Source of the DNA: Actinomadura rubteroloni
GTDB lineage: Bacteria; Actinomycetota; Actinomycetes; Streptosporangiales; Streptosporangiaceae
Direction: 5' to 3'
DNA length: 64,000 bases
Assembly: GCF_002911665.1 (NCBI RefSeq)
Contig: NZ_MTBP01000002.1
Coordinates: 1,302,001-1,366,000 of the forward strand
Shown: positions 7,836-17,029 of the stretch, in pieces
How positions within the stretch are numbered: the stretch's first letter is position 1
Layout of the letters: every line of letters starts with the position of its first letter
Notes under the pieces: generated by a model
Seen by the model: only the letters and a program-made list of their open reading frames with translations
Database searches by the model: none
Told to the model about the DNA's origin: nothing
Made by a program: the position numbers and the translations under genes

Positions 7836-7879
7836 GTTCTACCGCACGCCACCGACGGAATCGTCGGCGCGGGGCCGGA

Positions 7880-8212
7880 TCAGTCGTCCAGCGCGTACGG
7901 CTGGTCGTCCTCCTTGAGGCGCGTCCGCAGCTCGGTCACCTGGCCCTGGAGCGACTCCAGCCGCGCGTCGCGCTCCGTCAGCGCCGCCGCGTACCGGTCC
8001 AGGGCCTGCTCGGTCGCGGCCGGGTGGTAGCCGAACATCGAGCGCGGCAGCCGGGTCGCGGCGACCTCCGCGCCGGTGACGGGGTAGTCCTCCGGGTAGG
8101 GCAGCCGGGCGTGGTCGGGCTGCGGCGGCGCCAGCTCCCCGCCCCGCCCGGCGGCGAGCACGACGACCGCTCCCAGCACGACCGCGCAGGCCAGGACGAT
8201 GACCACGATCAC
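7880..8212 (-). CDS. Small DivIVA-domain membrane protein
   Basis: This 110-residue protein has an N-terminal membrane helix (MIVVIVLACAVVLGAVVVLA), a DivIVA-like segment (YPVTGAEVAATRLPRSMFGYHPAATEQALDRY) and a C-terminal coiled coil with heptads. It resembles Rv1209-type proteins, which are probably membrane- or septum-associated. GTG 8212 is chosen because CGGAG lies at the right distance and the membrane helix starts there. It lies 44 bp upstream of tag on the same strand and is likely cotranscribed with it. Confidence 0.78.
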   Translation of the reverse strand: MIVVIVLACAVVLGAVVVLAAGRGGELAPPQPDHARLPYPEDYPVTGAEVAATRLPRSMFGYHPAATEQALDRYAAALTERDARLESLQGQVTELRTRLKEDDQPYALDD

Positions 8213-8291
8213 TGCGACGCTCCGATCTGTCGGCTCCTGCACCGACGATCGTGCCACACGCCGCGTGCCGCCCTGTGCGACGATCAAGGGC

Positions 8292-8597
8292 ATGGAACCG
8301 CACGACGACCGCCTGCTCCCGTCCGCGGCGCCGGCGCCCGCGGGCGCGGCGGACGCGGGCGAGCGCCCGCCCGCCGGGCTCGTCCGGGAACTCGTGGCGG
8401 CGGGCGCGCCCGTCGTCGTCACGCCCGCGCCGGACGGCCCCGAACTGCTCGCCGAGGTCGCGGTGTACGCGTGGCTCGGCGTCCGGTACTTCCGGGTGCC
8501 CGATCCGGGGGCGCAGGACGTCCGGGACGTCCTGGACATGGTCGCGTCCGTGCTCGGGACCCGGCCGCCCGCCTACACCGTGCGCGGCCTGGCCTGA
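8292..8597 (+). CDS. Short protein, possible folP (dihydropteroate synthase) remnant
   Basis: This 101-residue protein has an AAGGG site just before ATG 8292. After a Pro/Ala-rich start, the part VVVTPAPDGPELLAEVAVYAWLGVRYFRVPD followed by a helix looks like the last strand and helix of a TIM barrel. In dihydropteroate synthases a similar WAGVWGVRVHD element ends the barrel. In the related mycobacterial cluster folP2 sits beside the DivIVA-like gene, so this may be a shortened relic or a regulatory derivative. None of the pterin- or pABA-binding loops remain, so it cannot be an active synthase. The assignment is inference. Confidence 0.5.
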   Translation: MEPHDDRLLPSAAPAPAGAADAGERPPAGLVRELVAAGAPVVVTPAPDGPELLAEVAVYAWLGVRYFRVPDPGAQDVRDVLDMVASVLGTRPPAYTVRGLA

Positions 8598-8601
8598 GCG
8601 A

Positions 8602-9192
8602 TCAAGGCTCGGCCTCGACGTAGTCCTCGGGGGTCGGCTCGATCCGGACGGGCGAGCGCTCCAGCAGGTCGAACGCCTCGTCCAGCGACGCCGTCCAGCC
8701 GATCGCGTCGAAGATCTTCGGCCGGGCGAAGCCCTCGTCGGTGAGGCGCACCATCAGCTCGCGCAGCGGGTCGTAGACGCCGGTCGGGTCGAGGATGACG
8801 AGCTGCTTCTCGTGCATGCCGAGCGTGCGGGCCGTCCAGATCTCGAACAGCTCCTCCAGCGTCCCGATGCCGCCGGGCAGGACGAGGAACGCGTCGCTGC
8901 GCCGGTCCATCTCGCCCTTGCGGCTGCGCATGTCCGGCGTGACGATCAGTTCCTCGCTGGCCTGGTCGGCGATCTCGTACGCCAGCAGGCCCTCGGGGAT
9001 CACGCCGACCGTCCGGGCGCCGCCGTCGCGGGCGCCGCGCGCGACCGCGCCCATGCACGACACGGTGCCGCCGCCGCTGACGAGGCTGTGCCCGCGCCGC
9101 GCGATCTCGGCGCCGACCCGTCCGGCCAGCTCCACATGCCGCGGATCGATCTTGCTGCTGGACGCGCAGAACACGCAGATCGCAAGCCCCAT
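8602..9192 (-). CDS. LOG-family (TIGR00730) protein, cytokinin-phosphoribohydrolase-like
   Basis: This 196-residue Rossmann-like protein has the family signatures SGGGTVSCMGAVARGA, MRSRKGEMDRRSDAFLVLPG and PGGIGTLEELFE. LOG proteins cleave nucleoside 5'-monophosphates (cytokinin ribotides in plants and in M. tuberculosis Rv1205) to base plus ribose 5-phosphate. Many bacterial members are mis-annotated lysine decarboxylases. It converges with the folP-like gene, leaving 4 bp. A second, larger-type LOG gene lies at the far right end of this window. Confidence 0.9.
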   Translation of the reverse strand: MGLAICVFCASSSKIDPRHVELAGRVGAEIARRGHSLVSGGGTVSCMGAVARGARDGGARTVGVIPEGLLAYEIADQASEELIVTPDMRSRKGEMDRRSDAFLVLPGGIGTLEELFEIWTARTLGMHEKQLVILDPTGVYDPLRELMVRLTDEGFARPKIFDAIGWTASLDEAFDLLERSPVRIEPTPEDYVEAEP

Positions 9193-9510
9193 CGGGTCCC
9201 CTTCCTCTCGCCCCCTGGGATATCACGCGCCGCGACCCCGGGCCAGCGGCCGGTCCCGCCGCCACGGTCGGTGAATCCGCTCTCACTCAGAGGTGACCCA
9301 AGTGCTCCTGGACCGGACGGGCACGCCCTGCTTAATTAGTTGTCTGTGTCATACACGTTTATGCTAGAAAAGGCCGTCTCGCCGCACGCCCCGGCCGGCC
9401 CCGGACCCCCCGACCGTCCGGCCGCCCGGAGCACCGCGCGCGGCCCCCTCCCCGCTCGACCCAACCGCCCTGCCCGCCGGTCCCGGCGGCGCATCGAGAG
9501 GACGCGTCCC
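9193..9510 (+). promoter_or_regulatory. Leader of the MFS exporter gene with an AT-rich promoter-like island
   Basis: Most of this 318-bp gap is GC-rich, but 9331-9371 is strikingly AT-rich and contains TTAATTAGTTGTC, the short dyad GTGTCATACAC and TAGAAA. This is the only good promoter region ahead of the exporter. A start codon at 9340 exists in frame but would add a Pro/Arg-rich tail, so I treat 9340-9510 as untranslated leader. A repressor may bind the dyad, though none is encoded next to it. Confidence 0.4.
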
Positions 9511-11175
9511 ATGACGACCGACACCGCCCCGCCGGCGGAACCCGTCCAACCCGGCGCGGCGCAGACCGCGCCCGAGCGCACCGGGTACTCCCACCGCCAG
9601 ATCCTCGTGATCCTGTCCGGGCTGCTGCTCGGCATGTTCCTCGCCGCCCTCGACCAGACCGTCGTGTCGACGGCGATCTACCGCATCGGCGAGAGCCTGG
9701 ACGGCCTCACCGCGCAGGCGTGGGTGACGACCGCGTTCCTCATCACGTCCACGATCGCGACGCCGCTCTACGGCAAGCTGTCCGACCAGTACGGACGCAA
9801 GCCGTTCTTCCTCTTCGCGATCTCGGTGTTCATCCTCGGGTCGGCGCTCTGCACGCTCTCGACCTCGATGTACATGCTCGCCGCGTTCCGCGCGTTCCAG
9901 GGCATCGGCGCGGGCGGCCTGATGTCGCTCGCGCTCGCGATCACCGGCGACATCATCCCGCCGCGCCAGCGCGCCAAGTACCAGGGCTACTTCATGGCGG
10001 TGTTCGGCACGTCCAGCGTGCTCGGCCCCGTCGTCGGCGGCGCGCTCGCCGGACAGGACGAGCTGCTCGGCGTCGCCGGCTGGCGCTGGATCTTCCTGCT
10101 GAACGTCCCGGTCGGCATCGCCGCGCTCATCGTCGTCGCCAAGGTCCTGCACCTGGAGCACGAGGCGCGGGCGCACCGGATCGACTACGCGGGCGCGGTG
10201 TCGCTGGTCGTCGCGCTGGTGCCGCTGCTGCTGGTCGCCGAGCGCGGCCGGGAGTGGGGCTGGGCGGCCACGGGCTCGCTCGCCTGCTACGGCCTCGGCG
10301 TCGCCGGGATCGTCGCGTTCCTGTTCTCCGAGCACCGCGCGGGCGACGACGCGCTGCTCCCGTTCCGGCTGTTCCGGAACCGGACGTTCGCGCTCGGCGT
10401 CACGCAGTCGGCGATCCTCGGCATCGGGATGTTCGGCGGCATCACGCTGATCCCGCTCTACCTCCAGCTCGTCAAGGGCTATTCCCCCACCAAGGCGGGG
10501 CTGCTGACGCTGCCGCTGATGCTCGGGATCATCGTCTTCTCGATGACGGCGGGCCAGATCACGGCGCGGACGGGCCGGTACAAGGTCTTCCCGGTCATCG
10601 GGTCGGCGCTGTTCGTCGTCGGGATGCTGATGCTGTCCCGGCTGGAGGCCGACACCGCGATGGCGTACGTGAACGCCGGGATGTTCGTCGTCGGCGCGGG
10701 CCTCGGGCTGAACATGCAGACGATCGTCCTCGCGATGCAGAACGCCGTCCCGCCGCGCGACATCGGCGTGGCGACGTCGTCCACGACGTTCTTCCGGCAG
10801 ATGGGCGGCACGCTCGGCGTCGCGGTGTTCCTGTCGATCGTCTACTCGACGGTCGCCGACCGCATCTCGACGGCGTTCGCCGACGCGCGCGGCACGGCCG
10901 CGTTCCAGGCCGCCGCCCGCGCCCACCCCGACCAGATCGAGACGCTGCGGGCCGCCACGGCCGGACGCTCGGACGTCCTCAACGACATGTCGTTCCTCGG
11001 CCGCCTCGACCCCGCGCTCGCCCACCCGTTCAAGGTCGGGTTCACGGGCGCGCTGACCGGGGCGTTCCTGGTCGGCGCGGTCGTGCTGGTGATCGCGCTC
11101 GTCCTGTCGGTCCTGGTGAAGGAGACGCCGCTGCGCACCAGCGCCGCCGCGTTCGCCAAGGACAAGGACGTCTGA
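9511..11175 (+). CDS. DHA2-family (14-TMS) MFS multidrug exporter
   Basis: This 554-residue proton-driven exporter has the motifs expected of EmrB/QacA-type transporters: LDQTVVSTAIYRIGESL (motif D1), GKLSDQYGRKPFFL (motif A) and LGPVVGGALAG (motif C). There are about 14 membrane segments. Near residues 475-510 a soluble external loop rich in Ala and Asp precedes the last helix, as in DHA2 exporters of this type. ATG 9511 follows GAGAGGA. It converges with the MMPL gene across a strong hairpin. The substrate cannot be read from sequence. Confidence 0.9.
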   Translation: MTTDTAPPAEPVQPGAAQTAPERTGYSHRQILVILSGLLLGMFLAALDQTVVSTAIYRIGESLDGLTAQAWVTTAFLITSTIATPLYGKLSDQYGRKPFFLFAISVFILGSALCTLSTSMYMLAAFRAFQGIGAGGLMSLALAITGDIIPPRQRAKYQGYFMAVFGTSSVLGPVVGGALAGQDELLGVAGWRWIFLLNVPVGIAALIVVAKVLHLEHEARAHRIDYAGAVSLVVALVPLLLVAERGREWGWAATGSLACYGLGVAGIVAFLFSEHRAGDDALLPFRLFRNRTFALGVTQSAILGIGMFGGITLIPLYLQLVKGYSPTKAGLLTLPLMLGIIVFSMTAGQITARTGRYKVFPVIGSALFVVGMLMLSRLEADTAMAYVNAGMFVVGAGLGLNMQTIVLAMQNAVPPRDIGVATSSTTFFRQMGGTLGVAVFLSIVYSTVADRISTAFADARGTAAFQAAARAHPDQIETLRAATAGRSDVLNDMSFLGRLDPALAHPFKVGFTGALTGAFLVGAVVLVIALVLSVLVKETPLRTSAAAFAKDKDV

Positions 11176-11182
11176 CCGCGCG

Positions 11183-11219
11183 GCGGAGGGCCGGGAGCGG
11201 GCGGCTCCCGGCCCTCCGC
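11183..11219. terminator. Bidirectional terminator-like hairpin
   Basis: A perfect 16-bp stem (11183-11198 with 11204-11219) and a 5-base loop lie between the convergent MFS and MMPL stops. There is no T tract, as is common for actinomycete 3' hairpins. Confidence 0.75.
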
Positions 11220-11223
11220 GCCG

Positions 11224-13392
11224 TCAGACCCCGACGGGCCGGAGGCGTTCCGGCTCGTCCGCCTCGGACGGCCCCTCCACCGAGACGCGCGGCAGGATCC
11301 GGTCCAGCCAGCCCGGCAGCCACCAGTTCGCGCGGCCGAACAGGTGCATCACGGCCGGGACGAGCACCGTCCGCAGGATGAACGCGTCCAGCGCGACGGC
11401 CGCCGCGAGCCCGATCCCGAACTCGCCGATGACGCGCTGCCCGCCGAACGCGAACGCGGTGAACACCGCGATCATGATCGTGGCGGCGGCGGTGATGACG
11501 CGTCCGGTCTCGGCCTGGCCGACCGCGATGGCCCGCCGGTTGTCGCGCGTGTGGACCCATTCCTCGTGCATCCGGCTGACCAGGAACACCTGGTAGTCCA
11601 TCGACAGGCCGAACAGGATCGACAGCATGATCACCGGCAGGAACGCCTCGACCGGCCCGGCCGCGCCGAGCCCGAGCGGGTCCGACCCCCAGCCGTACTG
11701 GAAGAACGCGACGACCACCCCGAACGACGCCGCCGCCGCGATGACGTTCATGACGGCGGCCGTGAGCGGCACGAGCACGCTGCGGAACGCGACGAGCAGC
11801 AGCACGAACCCGAGCGCGACGATCACGCCGAGGAACAGCGGCAGCTTGCCGGTGATCACGCCGGCGAAGTCGTCGAAGATCGCGGTCGGGCCGCCGACGT
11901 AGACCTGGAGGGTCGTCCCGCGCTCGGCGGCCGGGATCTCGTGGTCGCGCAGGTGCGTGATGAGGTCGGCGGTGTCCTTGGACTGCGGCGACGTCTTCGG
12001 CACCACCTGGACGATCCCGAGCGCCGCGCCCGGCTTGGCGGGCAGCACGTTCACCGCCGCGACGTCCTTGTTCCCCTCCAGCTTCGCCGCCAGCCCCTCC
12101 AGCGCCGCCCGGTCGGACGGCGCCGGGGTCTCCGCGACGAGCTGGAGCGGTCCGTTGAAACCGGGGCCGAACCCGTCGGCGAGCATGTCGTAGGCCTTGC
12201 GCGTGGTGGACGACGCCGGGTCGTTGCCCGCGTCCGACGACCCCAGCCGGAGCGACAGCACCGGCAGCGACAGCACGGCGATGAGCGCGACCGCGAGGAC
12301 CGACAGCACGACCGGCCGCCGCTCCACGACCCCGGCCCAGCGCGCCCACACGCCCCGTCCGGTCCCGTGCCCGGCCGGACGGCGCCGTTCGCGGCGGCTC
12401 AGCACCCGCCGTCCGAGCAGGCCGAGCAGCGCGGGCAGCAGCGTCACCGACGCGAGGACCGTGCAGACGACCGTCGTCGCCGACGCGACCGCCATCCCGT
12501 TGAGGAAGCTCATCCCGAGCACGAACAGCCCGAGCAGCGCGATCACGACGGTGCCGCCCGCGAACAGCACGGCCCGTCCGGACGTCTCGACGGCCTTGAC
12601 GACGGACTCCCGCACGTCCATGCCCGCCTTGAGGTTCGCGCGGTGCCGCGTGACGATGAACAGCGCGTAGTCGATGCCGACGCCGAGCCCGATGAGCGCG
12701 CCGAGGATCGGCCCGATCTGCCCGATGTCCAGCACGTGCGTGAGCAGCGTGACGGTCATCAGGCCGGTGCCGACGCCCGCGATGGCCGTCCCGATCGGCA
12801 GCAGCATCGCCATCAGCGACCCGAAGGCGATGAACAGCACGACGGCGGCGGCGACGATGCCGACGATCTCGCTGCTGCCCGGCGAGCCGCGCTCGACCGC
12901 GCTCACGGCGTTGCCGCCCGCCTCGACGCGCAGGCCGTCGGCACGTGCGGCCCGCGCGGCGTCCACGAACTTCTGGACGGCGGCGTCGTCGAGGTTCTGC
13001 GCCTGCTGCGCGAACGTGAAGGACGCGTAGGCGACGTGCCCGTCCGCACTGATCTGCCGTGCGCCCTGCGGGGTGTACGGGCTGGTCATGCCCGCGATGC
13101 CGTCCATCCGGGCGAGGCCGGCGAGCGCGGACTTCATGTGGTTCGCGACATCGGGCGAGCGGACGTCGCCGTCCGCCTGCCACACGACGCTGGCCGACGC
13201 GCCGGACTGCGCGGGCATCGACCGCAGCAGCAGGTTCATGGCCTTGGTGGACTCGGTGCCGGGGAGCGAGAAACTGTCGTTGGTCTTGGTACCGGCCAGT
13301 TGGGAGGCGGTGCCGAGGCCCACGAGCGCCGCGACCCACAGCAGCACCACGAGGACCCGGTGCCGGAGGCACCAGCGGGCGAGGGCGGACAC
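11224..13392 (-). CDS. MMPL-family RND transporter
   Basis: This 722-residue transporter has two repeats of one helix, an external domain and a five-helix MMPL bundle. Proton-relay signatures are visible in both halves: LGVGIDYALFIVTRHR and FGLSMDYQVFLVSRMHEEW. Family members export lipids, siderophores or drugs. GTG 13392 follows AAGGAG. The two-component system lies on the same strand 115 bp upstream, and a DHA2 exporter converges downstream. The three could therefore form an envelope or drug response unit, which is inference. Confidence 0.9.
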   Translation of the reverse strand: MSALARWCLRHRVLVVLLWVAALVGLGTASQLAGTKTNDSFSLPGTESTKAMNLLLRSMPAQSGASASVVWQADGDVRSPDVANHMKSALAGLARMDGIAGMTSPYTPQGARQISADGHVAYASFTFAQQAQNLDDAAVQKFVDAARAARADGLRVEAGGNAVSAVERGSPGSSEIVGIVAAAVVLFIAFGSLMAMLLPIGTAIAGVGTGLMTVTLLTHVLDIGQIGPILGALIGLGVGIDYALFIVTRHRANLKAGMDVRESVVKAVETSGRAVLFAGGTVVIALLGLFVLGMSFLNGMAVASATTVVCTVLASVTLLPALLGLLGRRVLSRRERRRPAGHGTGRGVWARWAGVVERRPVVLSVLAVALIAVLSLPVLSLRLGSSDAGNDPASSTTRKAYDMLADGFGPGFNGPLQLVAETPAPSDRAALEGLAAKLEGNKDVAAVNVLPAKPGAALGIVQVVPKTSPQSKDTADLITHLRDHEIPAAERGTTLQVYVGGPTAIFDDFAGVITGKLPLFLGVIVALGFVLLLVAFRSVLVPLTAAVMNVIAAAASFGVVVAFFQYGWGSDPLGLGAAGPVEAFLPVIMLSILFGLSMDYQVFLVSRMHEEWVHTRDNRRAIAVGQAETGRVITAAATIMIAVFTAFAFGGQRVIGEFGIGLAAAVALDAFILRTVLVPAVMHLFGRANWWLPGWLDRILPRVSVEGPSEADEPERLRPVGV

Positions 13393-13507
13393 GAAGGCGT
13401 CTCCTTTTTCAGGATATCCAGGGGTTCCCTTCCAGCTTCGGGGGACGCGCGGGACGAACGGTCCACCTGACGCACGGTCTTCGCACTACCGCGAGCGCGG
13501 TAGCCGC

Positions 13508-14176
13508 CTACGCCGGAGGGACGGAACCGGGCCGGACGAGCCCCGTCTCGTAGGCGATCATCACGAGCTGCGCCCGGTCGTGCGCGCCGAGCTTGGTCTG
13601 CGTCCGGTTGACGTGGGTCTTGGCGGTGGCGGGGCTGATCCCGAGCCGTCCGGCGATGTCGTCGTTGGACAGGCCCGCCGCGACGAGCACCAGAATCTCC
13701 CGCTCCCGGTCGGTCAGCGCGCCGAGCCGCTCGCCGGACGCCGCCGCGTCCTCGGCCGGGCCGCGCAGGAACCGGCCGATCACCGCGCGGGTCGCGGCCG
13801 GGGACAGCAGCGAGTCGCCGCGCGCCACCAGCCGGATCGCCTGCTGGAGTTCGACGGGCTCGACGCCCTTGCCGAGGAACCCGCTGGCGCCCGAGCGCAG
13901 CGCGGCGAACACGTATTCGTCGATCTCGAAGGTCGTGAGGACGAGGACGCGCACGGCTGGGAACGCCGTCGTGATGCGGCGGGTCGCGGTGATGCCGTCG
14001 GAGCCTGGCATGCGGACGTCCATCAGCACGACGTCGGCGTCCCGGGCGAGTTCGACGGCCGCCAGCCCGTCCGCGGCCTCCCCGACGACCTCCAGGTCCG
14101 GCGCGGAGTCCACGAGGACGCGAAAGCCCGCCCGGACGAGCGCCTGGTCGTCGGCCAGCAGGACGCGGACGGTCAC
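13508..14176 (-). CDS. NarL/FixJ-family response regulator
   Basis: This 222-residue regulator has an N-terminal receiver domain with acidic residues D9 and D10, phosphoacceptor Asp53 (VVLMDVRMPG), Thr in VLTTF and Lys in FLGKG. A LuxR-type helix-turn-helix follows (LTDREREILVLVAAGLSNDDIAGRLGISPATAKTHVNRTQTKLG). GTG 14176 overlaps the kinase stop by 4 bp, so kinase and regulator are translationally coupled. The adjacent MMPL exporter is the obvious candidate target. Confidence 0.93.
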   Translation of the reverse strand: MTVRVLLADDQALVRAGFRVLVDSAPDLEVVGEAADGLAAVELARDADVVLMDVRMPGSDGITATRRITTAFPAVRVLVLTTFEIDEYVFAALRSGASGFLGKGVEPVELQQAIRLVARGDSLLSPAATRAVIGRFLRGPAEDAAASGERLGALTDREREILVLVAAGLSNDDIAGRLGISPATAKTHVNRTQTKLGAHDRAQLVMIAYETGLVRPGSVPPA

Positions 14177-15369
14177 CGGCCGCTCCCGCCGTGCGGCAGC
14201 GTCGCGGCGACCCGGAACCGCCCGTCGGCGCGTCCGGCGGTGAACGTCCCGCCGAGGGCGTGGGCGCGCTCGCGCATCCCGACCATGCCGTGGCCCGCCT
14301 CGCCCGGCTCCCCCGGGCTCGACGGGCTGGTGACGGTGACGCGCAGCTCGTCCGTCCGGTAGTCGAGCCGCAGATCCGCGTACGGACGGGCGGCGTGCTT
14401 GCCGACGTTCGTCAGCGCCTCCTGGACGATCCGGAACGCCGACAGGTCCACCGCCGACGGCAGGTCGGCGGGCACGCCGGTGACGCTCTGGTCGACGACC
14501 ATCCCGGCGGCGGTGAAGCTCGCGACGAGATCGGGCAGCCGCGCGAGGCCGGGCGACGGCTCCTCGGGCGCGTCCGGCGCCTCGGCGTCGGGCTGGCGGA
14601 GCAGGCCGATCGTGGCGCGGACCTCGTCCAGCGACGCCCGCGCGGCCCGCCGGATGTGCGCCAGGGACTCGCGGGCCTGCGCCGGGTCGTTCTCCAGGAC
14701 GTGCGCGGCGACCCCGGCCTGCACGTTGATCAGCGAGACGTGGTGGGCGAGGACGTCGTGCAGCTCGCGCGCGATGCGCAGCCGCTCGTCGATGACCCGC
14801 CGCCGCGCCTCCTGCTCGCGCGTCTCCTCCGCGCGCCGCGCCCGCTCCTTGATCGCGGCGACGTACGCGCGGCCGTGCCGGACGGCGTCGCCGAGCGCGG
14901 CGGCCAGCGCGCTCTGGGCGAGCAGCGCGACGATCTCCGGGCCGAGCCACCACGGGTTGCCGAACACCGCGCTCGTCCCGGCGAGCACGGCGGACACGGC
15001 CGCCGCCGCGACCACCCCGGCCTTGCGCCCGCGGTACAGCGCGATCGTGTAGAGCGCGATCATCGTGGTGATCATGAGCGGGCTCTTGAGCCCGCCGTTG
15101 GCCAGGTAGCACGCCATCCCGGACGTCGTGACGACGAGCGTCAGCACCGGCCACACGCGCCGCACGACCAGCGCCGCGCAGATCACCGTGCCGAGCAGCA
15201 CGCCGTGCGCCGTCAGCCCGCCGGCCTCGCGGGGCATGGCGATCGGCCGGACGAGCGTCAGCGCGAGCACCGCCCCGGCGAGCAGCGCGTCGGCCGTCAG
15301 CGGACGCGCCCGCAGCGCCGCCTTCAGCCGGAGCAGCCCGGACGGCTCGGCGACCCCAACGACGGACAT
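14173..15369 (-). CDS. Membrane sensor histidine kinase (HisKA_3 type)
   Basis: This 398-residue kinase has about five to six membrane helices in residues 25-160 without a large external sensor loop, then a coiled coil and a HisKA_3 dimerisation helix with His204 in ARELHDVLAHHVSLI. The ATPase domain shows RIVQEALTNVGKHA (N box) and GHGMVGMRERAHALGG (G box). It is DesK/NarX-like in layout. The ligand is probably sensed within or at the membrane. It phosphorylates the regulator encoded immediately downstream. Confidence 0.92.
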   Translation of the reverse strand: MSVVGVAEPSGLLRLKAALRARPLTADALLAGAVLALTLVRPIAMPREAGGLTAHGVLLGTVICAALVVRRVWPVLTLVVTTSGMACYLANGGLKSPLMITTMIALYTIALYRGRKAGVVAAAAVSAVLAGTSAVFGNPWWLGPEIVALLAQSALAAALGDAVRHGRAYVAAIKERARRAEETREQEARRRVIDERLRIARELHDVLAHHVSLINVQAGVAAHVLENDPAQARESLAHIRRAARASLDEVRATIGLLRQPDAEAPDAPEEPSPGLARLPDLVASFTAAGMVVDQSVTGVPADLPSAVDLSAFRIVQEALTNVGKHAARPYADLRLDYRTDELRVTVTSPSSPGEPGEAGHGMVGMRERAHALGGTFTAGRADGRFRVAATLPHGGSGR

Positions 15370-15427
15370 ACCCGAAAGGTACCCGCGAGCCCCCCGTCCC
15401 GGAGCCCGGCCGGGGGGCCGCTCCGGG

Positions 15428-15874
15428 TCACGCCCGGAGTGTCACCTCCTTGACGAGCCGCGATGTCCACGGGCACCAGAGGCCGCCGGGCAGGAACGCG
15501 CCGCCCGCCTCGTCCAGGTGGTCCTCGACGTAGGGCATCGTGGCGTCGCAGACCTCGATCGCGGCGTTGAAGAACTGGACCGTCGCCGGGTCGTAGTGGA
15601 AGCTCCAGCGCGGGTTGTACGGCGCGGACCGCTTGACGAGCCGTCCGTAGATGTGCGGCTGGTCGGACGTCTCCCCCGCCAGCAGGGCGCGGGCGTGCGC
15701 GATCTGCCCGGGGTCGGTCAGCTTGACGACGCCCGTCTCGCGCGTGATGTCGGTGAACTCGAAGTACGCGGCGTCCTCGGCGCGGTGCTGCGCGGCCTGC
15801 GCGGCGGGCGTCCCCGTGACGGCGAGCGCGGCCACCGCCGCGAGGGCCCCGAGCTTGGTGATGACGTGTCGCAT
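15428..15874 (-). CDS. Secreted BP74-like (calmodulin-binding-protein N-domain) protein
   Basis: This 148-residue protein has a Sec signal peptide (cleavage probably after AAQA, near residue 27) and a single small domain beginning AYFEFTDITRETGVVKLTD and ending WTSRLVKEV. The pattern of FxFTD, a helix with HARALLAGE, and an IYGRLVK strand resembles the BP74 N-terminal domain found in Dictyostelium and many secreted Streptomyces proteins. The bacterial function is unknown. Two Cys (in EVCDATM and LWCPW) could form an exported disulfide. Confidence 0.72.
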   Translation of the reverse strand: MRHVITKLGALAAVAALAVTGTPAAQAAQHRAEDAAYFEFTDITRETGVVKLTDPGQIAHARALLAGETSDQPHIYGRLVKRSAPYNPRWSFHYDPATVQFFNAAIEVCDATMPYVEDHLDEAGGAFLPGGLWCPWTSRLVKEVTLRA

Positions 15875-16041
15875 TCGTGCGCCTCCTTGTCGTCCGACGG
15901 CCGCGATCACGACCGTCGAGACGCACTGTAATCACACGACCACGGATTGTTCGTGATAACGCCATGTATCTGACAAGCTCGCAACCCATAACCAGCCCCG
16001 TCAGCCCGGTTCTGTCACACGCGGCTCGTAGAGTGCGGGGC

Positions 16042-16398
16042 ATGGACGAGAGCGACGTCTTCGCGACCCTGCGCGAGATCTGCCTGGCGCTGCCCGAGGC
16101 GGCCGAGAAGCCGTTCGGCGGCCACACCGCGCCGTCCTTCCGCGTGCGCGACAAACTCTTCGCGATGACCAGCGAGGACGGCACCCGCCTCACCCTGAAG
16201 GCGGGCCCCGGCGTCCAGCAGGCCCTGGTGGCCGAGAACCCCGAACGCTTCCACGTCCCCCCGTACGTGGGCCCGAAGGGCTGGATCGGCGTCGCCCTGG
16301 ACGTCCCCCAGGACTGGGACGAACTCGCCGAACTCATCGAGGACAGCTACCGCCTGGTCGCCCCCAAACGCCTCACCGCCCGCCTCGACACCCCCTGA
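16042..16398 (+). CDS. MmcQ/YjbR-family protein
   Basis: This 118-residue protein follows the MmcQ/YjbR pattern: an N-terminal helix with ALPEAAEKPFGGHTAPSFRV, a strand pair (KLFAMTS, RLTLKAG), and the RFHVPPYVGPKGWIGVALD stretch before a C-terminal helix. The fold resembles a double-wing DNA-binding domain, but no target is known. ATG 16042 follows GGGG. The longer open frame upstream is not family-like. It precedes the ECF sigma gene by 40 bp in the same direction. Confidence 0.85.
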   Translation: MDESDVFATLREICLALPEAAEKPFGGHTAPSFRVRDKLFAMTSEDGTRLTLKAGPGVQQALVAENPERFHVPPYVGPKGWIGVALDVPQDWDELAELIEDSYRLVAPKRLTARLDTP

Positions 16399-16438
16399 CG
16401 CCCGAGAAGGGTCTCGCCCCCACCGGGCGATCAGAGGC

Positions 16439-17029
16439 GTGACCACCGCCCGCGCCACGACGACGCACCCGCCCGGCCGTGCACCGACCGACGCCGAGAT
16501 CATCGACGCGTCCCGCGGGCACCCCGAACGCTTCGCCGCCGTCTTCGACCGCCACTACGCCGAGATCCACCGCTATGTGGACCGGCGGCTGGGCGCCGAC
16601 GCCGCCGACGACATCGCCGCCGAGACCTTTCTCGTCGCGTTCCGCAAGCGCGCCTCGTTCGACGGCCGCGCGTCCGCGCGCCCGTGGCTGTACGGCATAG
16701 CGACCCGCCTGGTCAGCCGCCACCGCCGCGACGAGATGCGCCGCTACCGCGCCCTGGCACGCCTGCACGCGGCCGACACCGAGAACCACGACGAGCGGGT
16801 CACCGACATCGTGACCGCCGCCGGCGCGGGTCTCGCCCCGGCGCTCGGAAAACTCGCGCACGGCGACCGGGACGTCCTGCTCCTGGTGGCGCTCGCCGAC
16901 CTCAGCTATCCCGAGGTCGCCGCCGCCCTCGGCATCGCCTACGGCACGGTGTGCTCCCGGTTGAACCGCGCCCGCCGCCAGGTCCGGGCCGCGCTCGGCG
17001 CCGCTCCGGAAGGAGACGATCATGGATGA
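16439..17029 (+). CDS. ECF sigma factor paired with a membrane protein
   Basis: This 196-residue ECF factor has region 2 (FAAVFDRHYAEIHRYVDRRLG, DDIAAETFLVAFRKR) and region 4 (LSYPEVAAALGIAYGTVCSRLNRARR). The GTG start at 16439 follows the preceding short gene. The stop overlaps the start of the next gene by 8 bp. Sigma factors of this type commonly travel with CU044_5270 membrane proteins, which take the position of an anti-sigma factor. Confidence 0.9.
   Translation: MTTARATTTHPPGRAPTDAEIIDASRGHPERFAAVFDRHYAEIHRYVDRRLGADAADDIAAETFLVAFRKRASFDGRASARPWLYGIATRLVSRHRRDEMRRYRALARLHAADTENHDERVTDIVTAAGAGLAPALGKLAHGDRDVLLLVALADLSYPEVAAALGIAYGTVCSRLNRARRQVRAALGAAPEGDDHG

Noticed and set aside
9340..9510. 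Longer N-terminus for the MFS exporter starting at 9340
   Set aside because: It would be a Pro/Arg-rich tail overlapping the AT-rich promoter region. ATG 9511 has a good ribosome site and gives the family-typical start.
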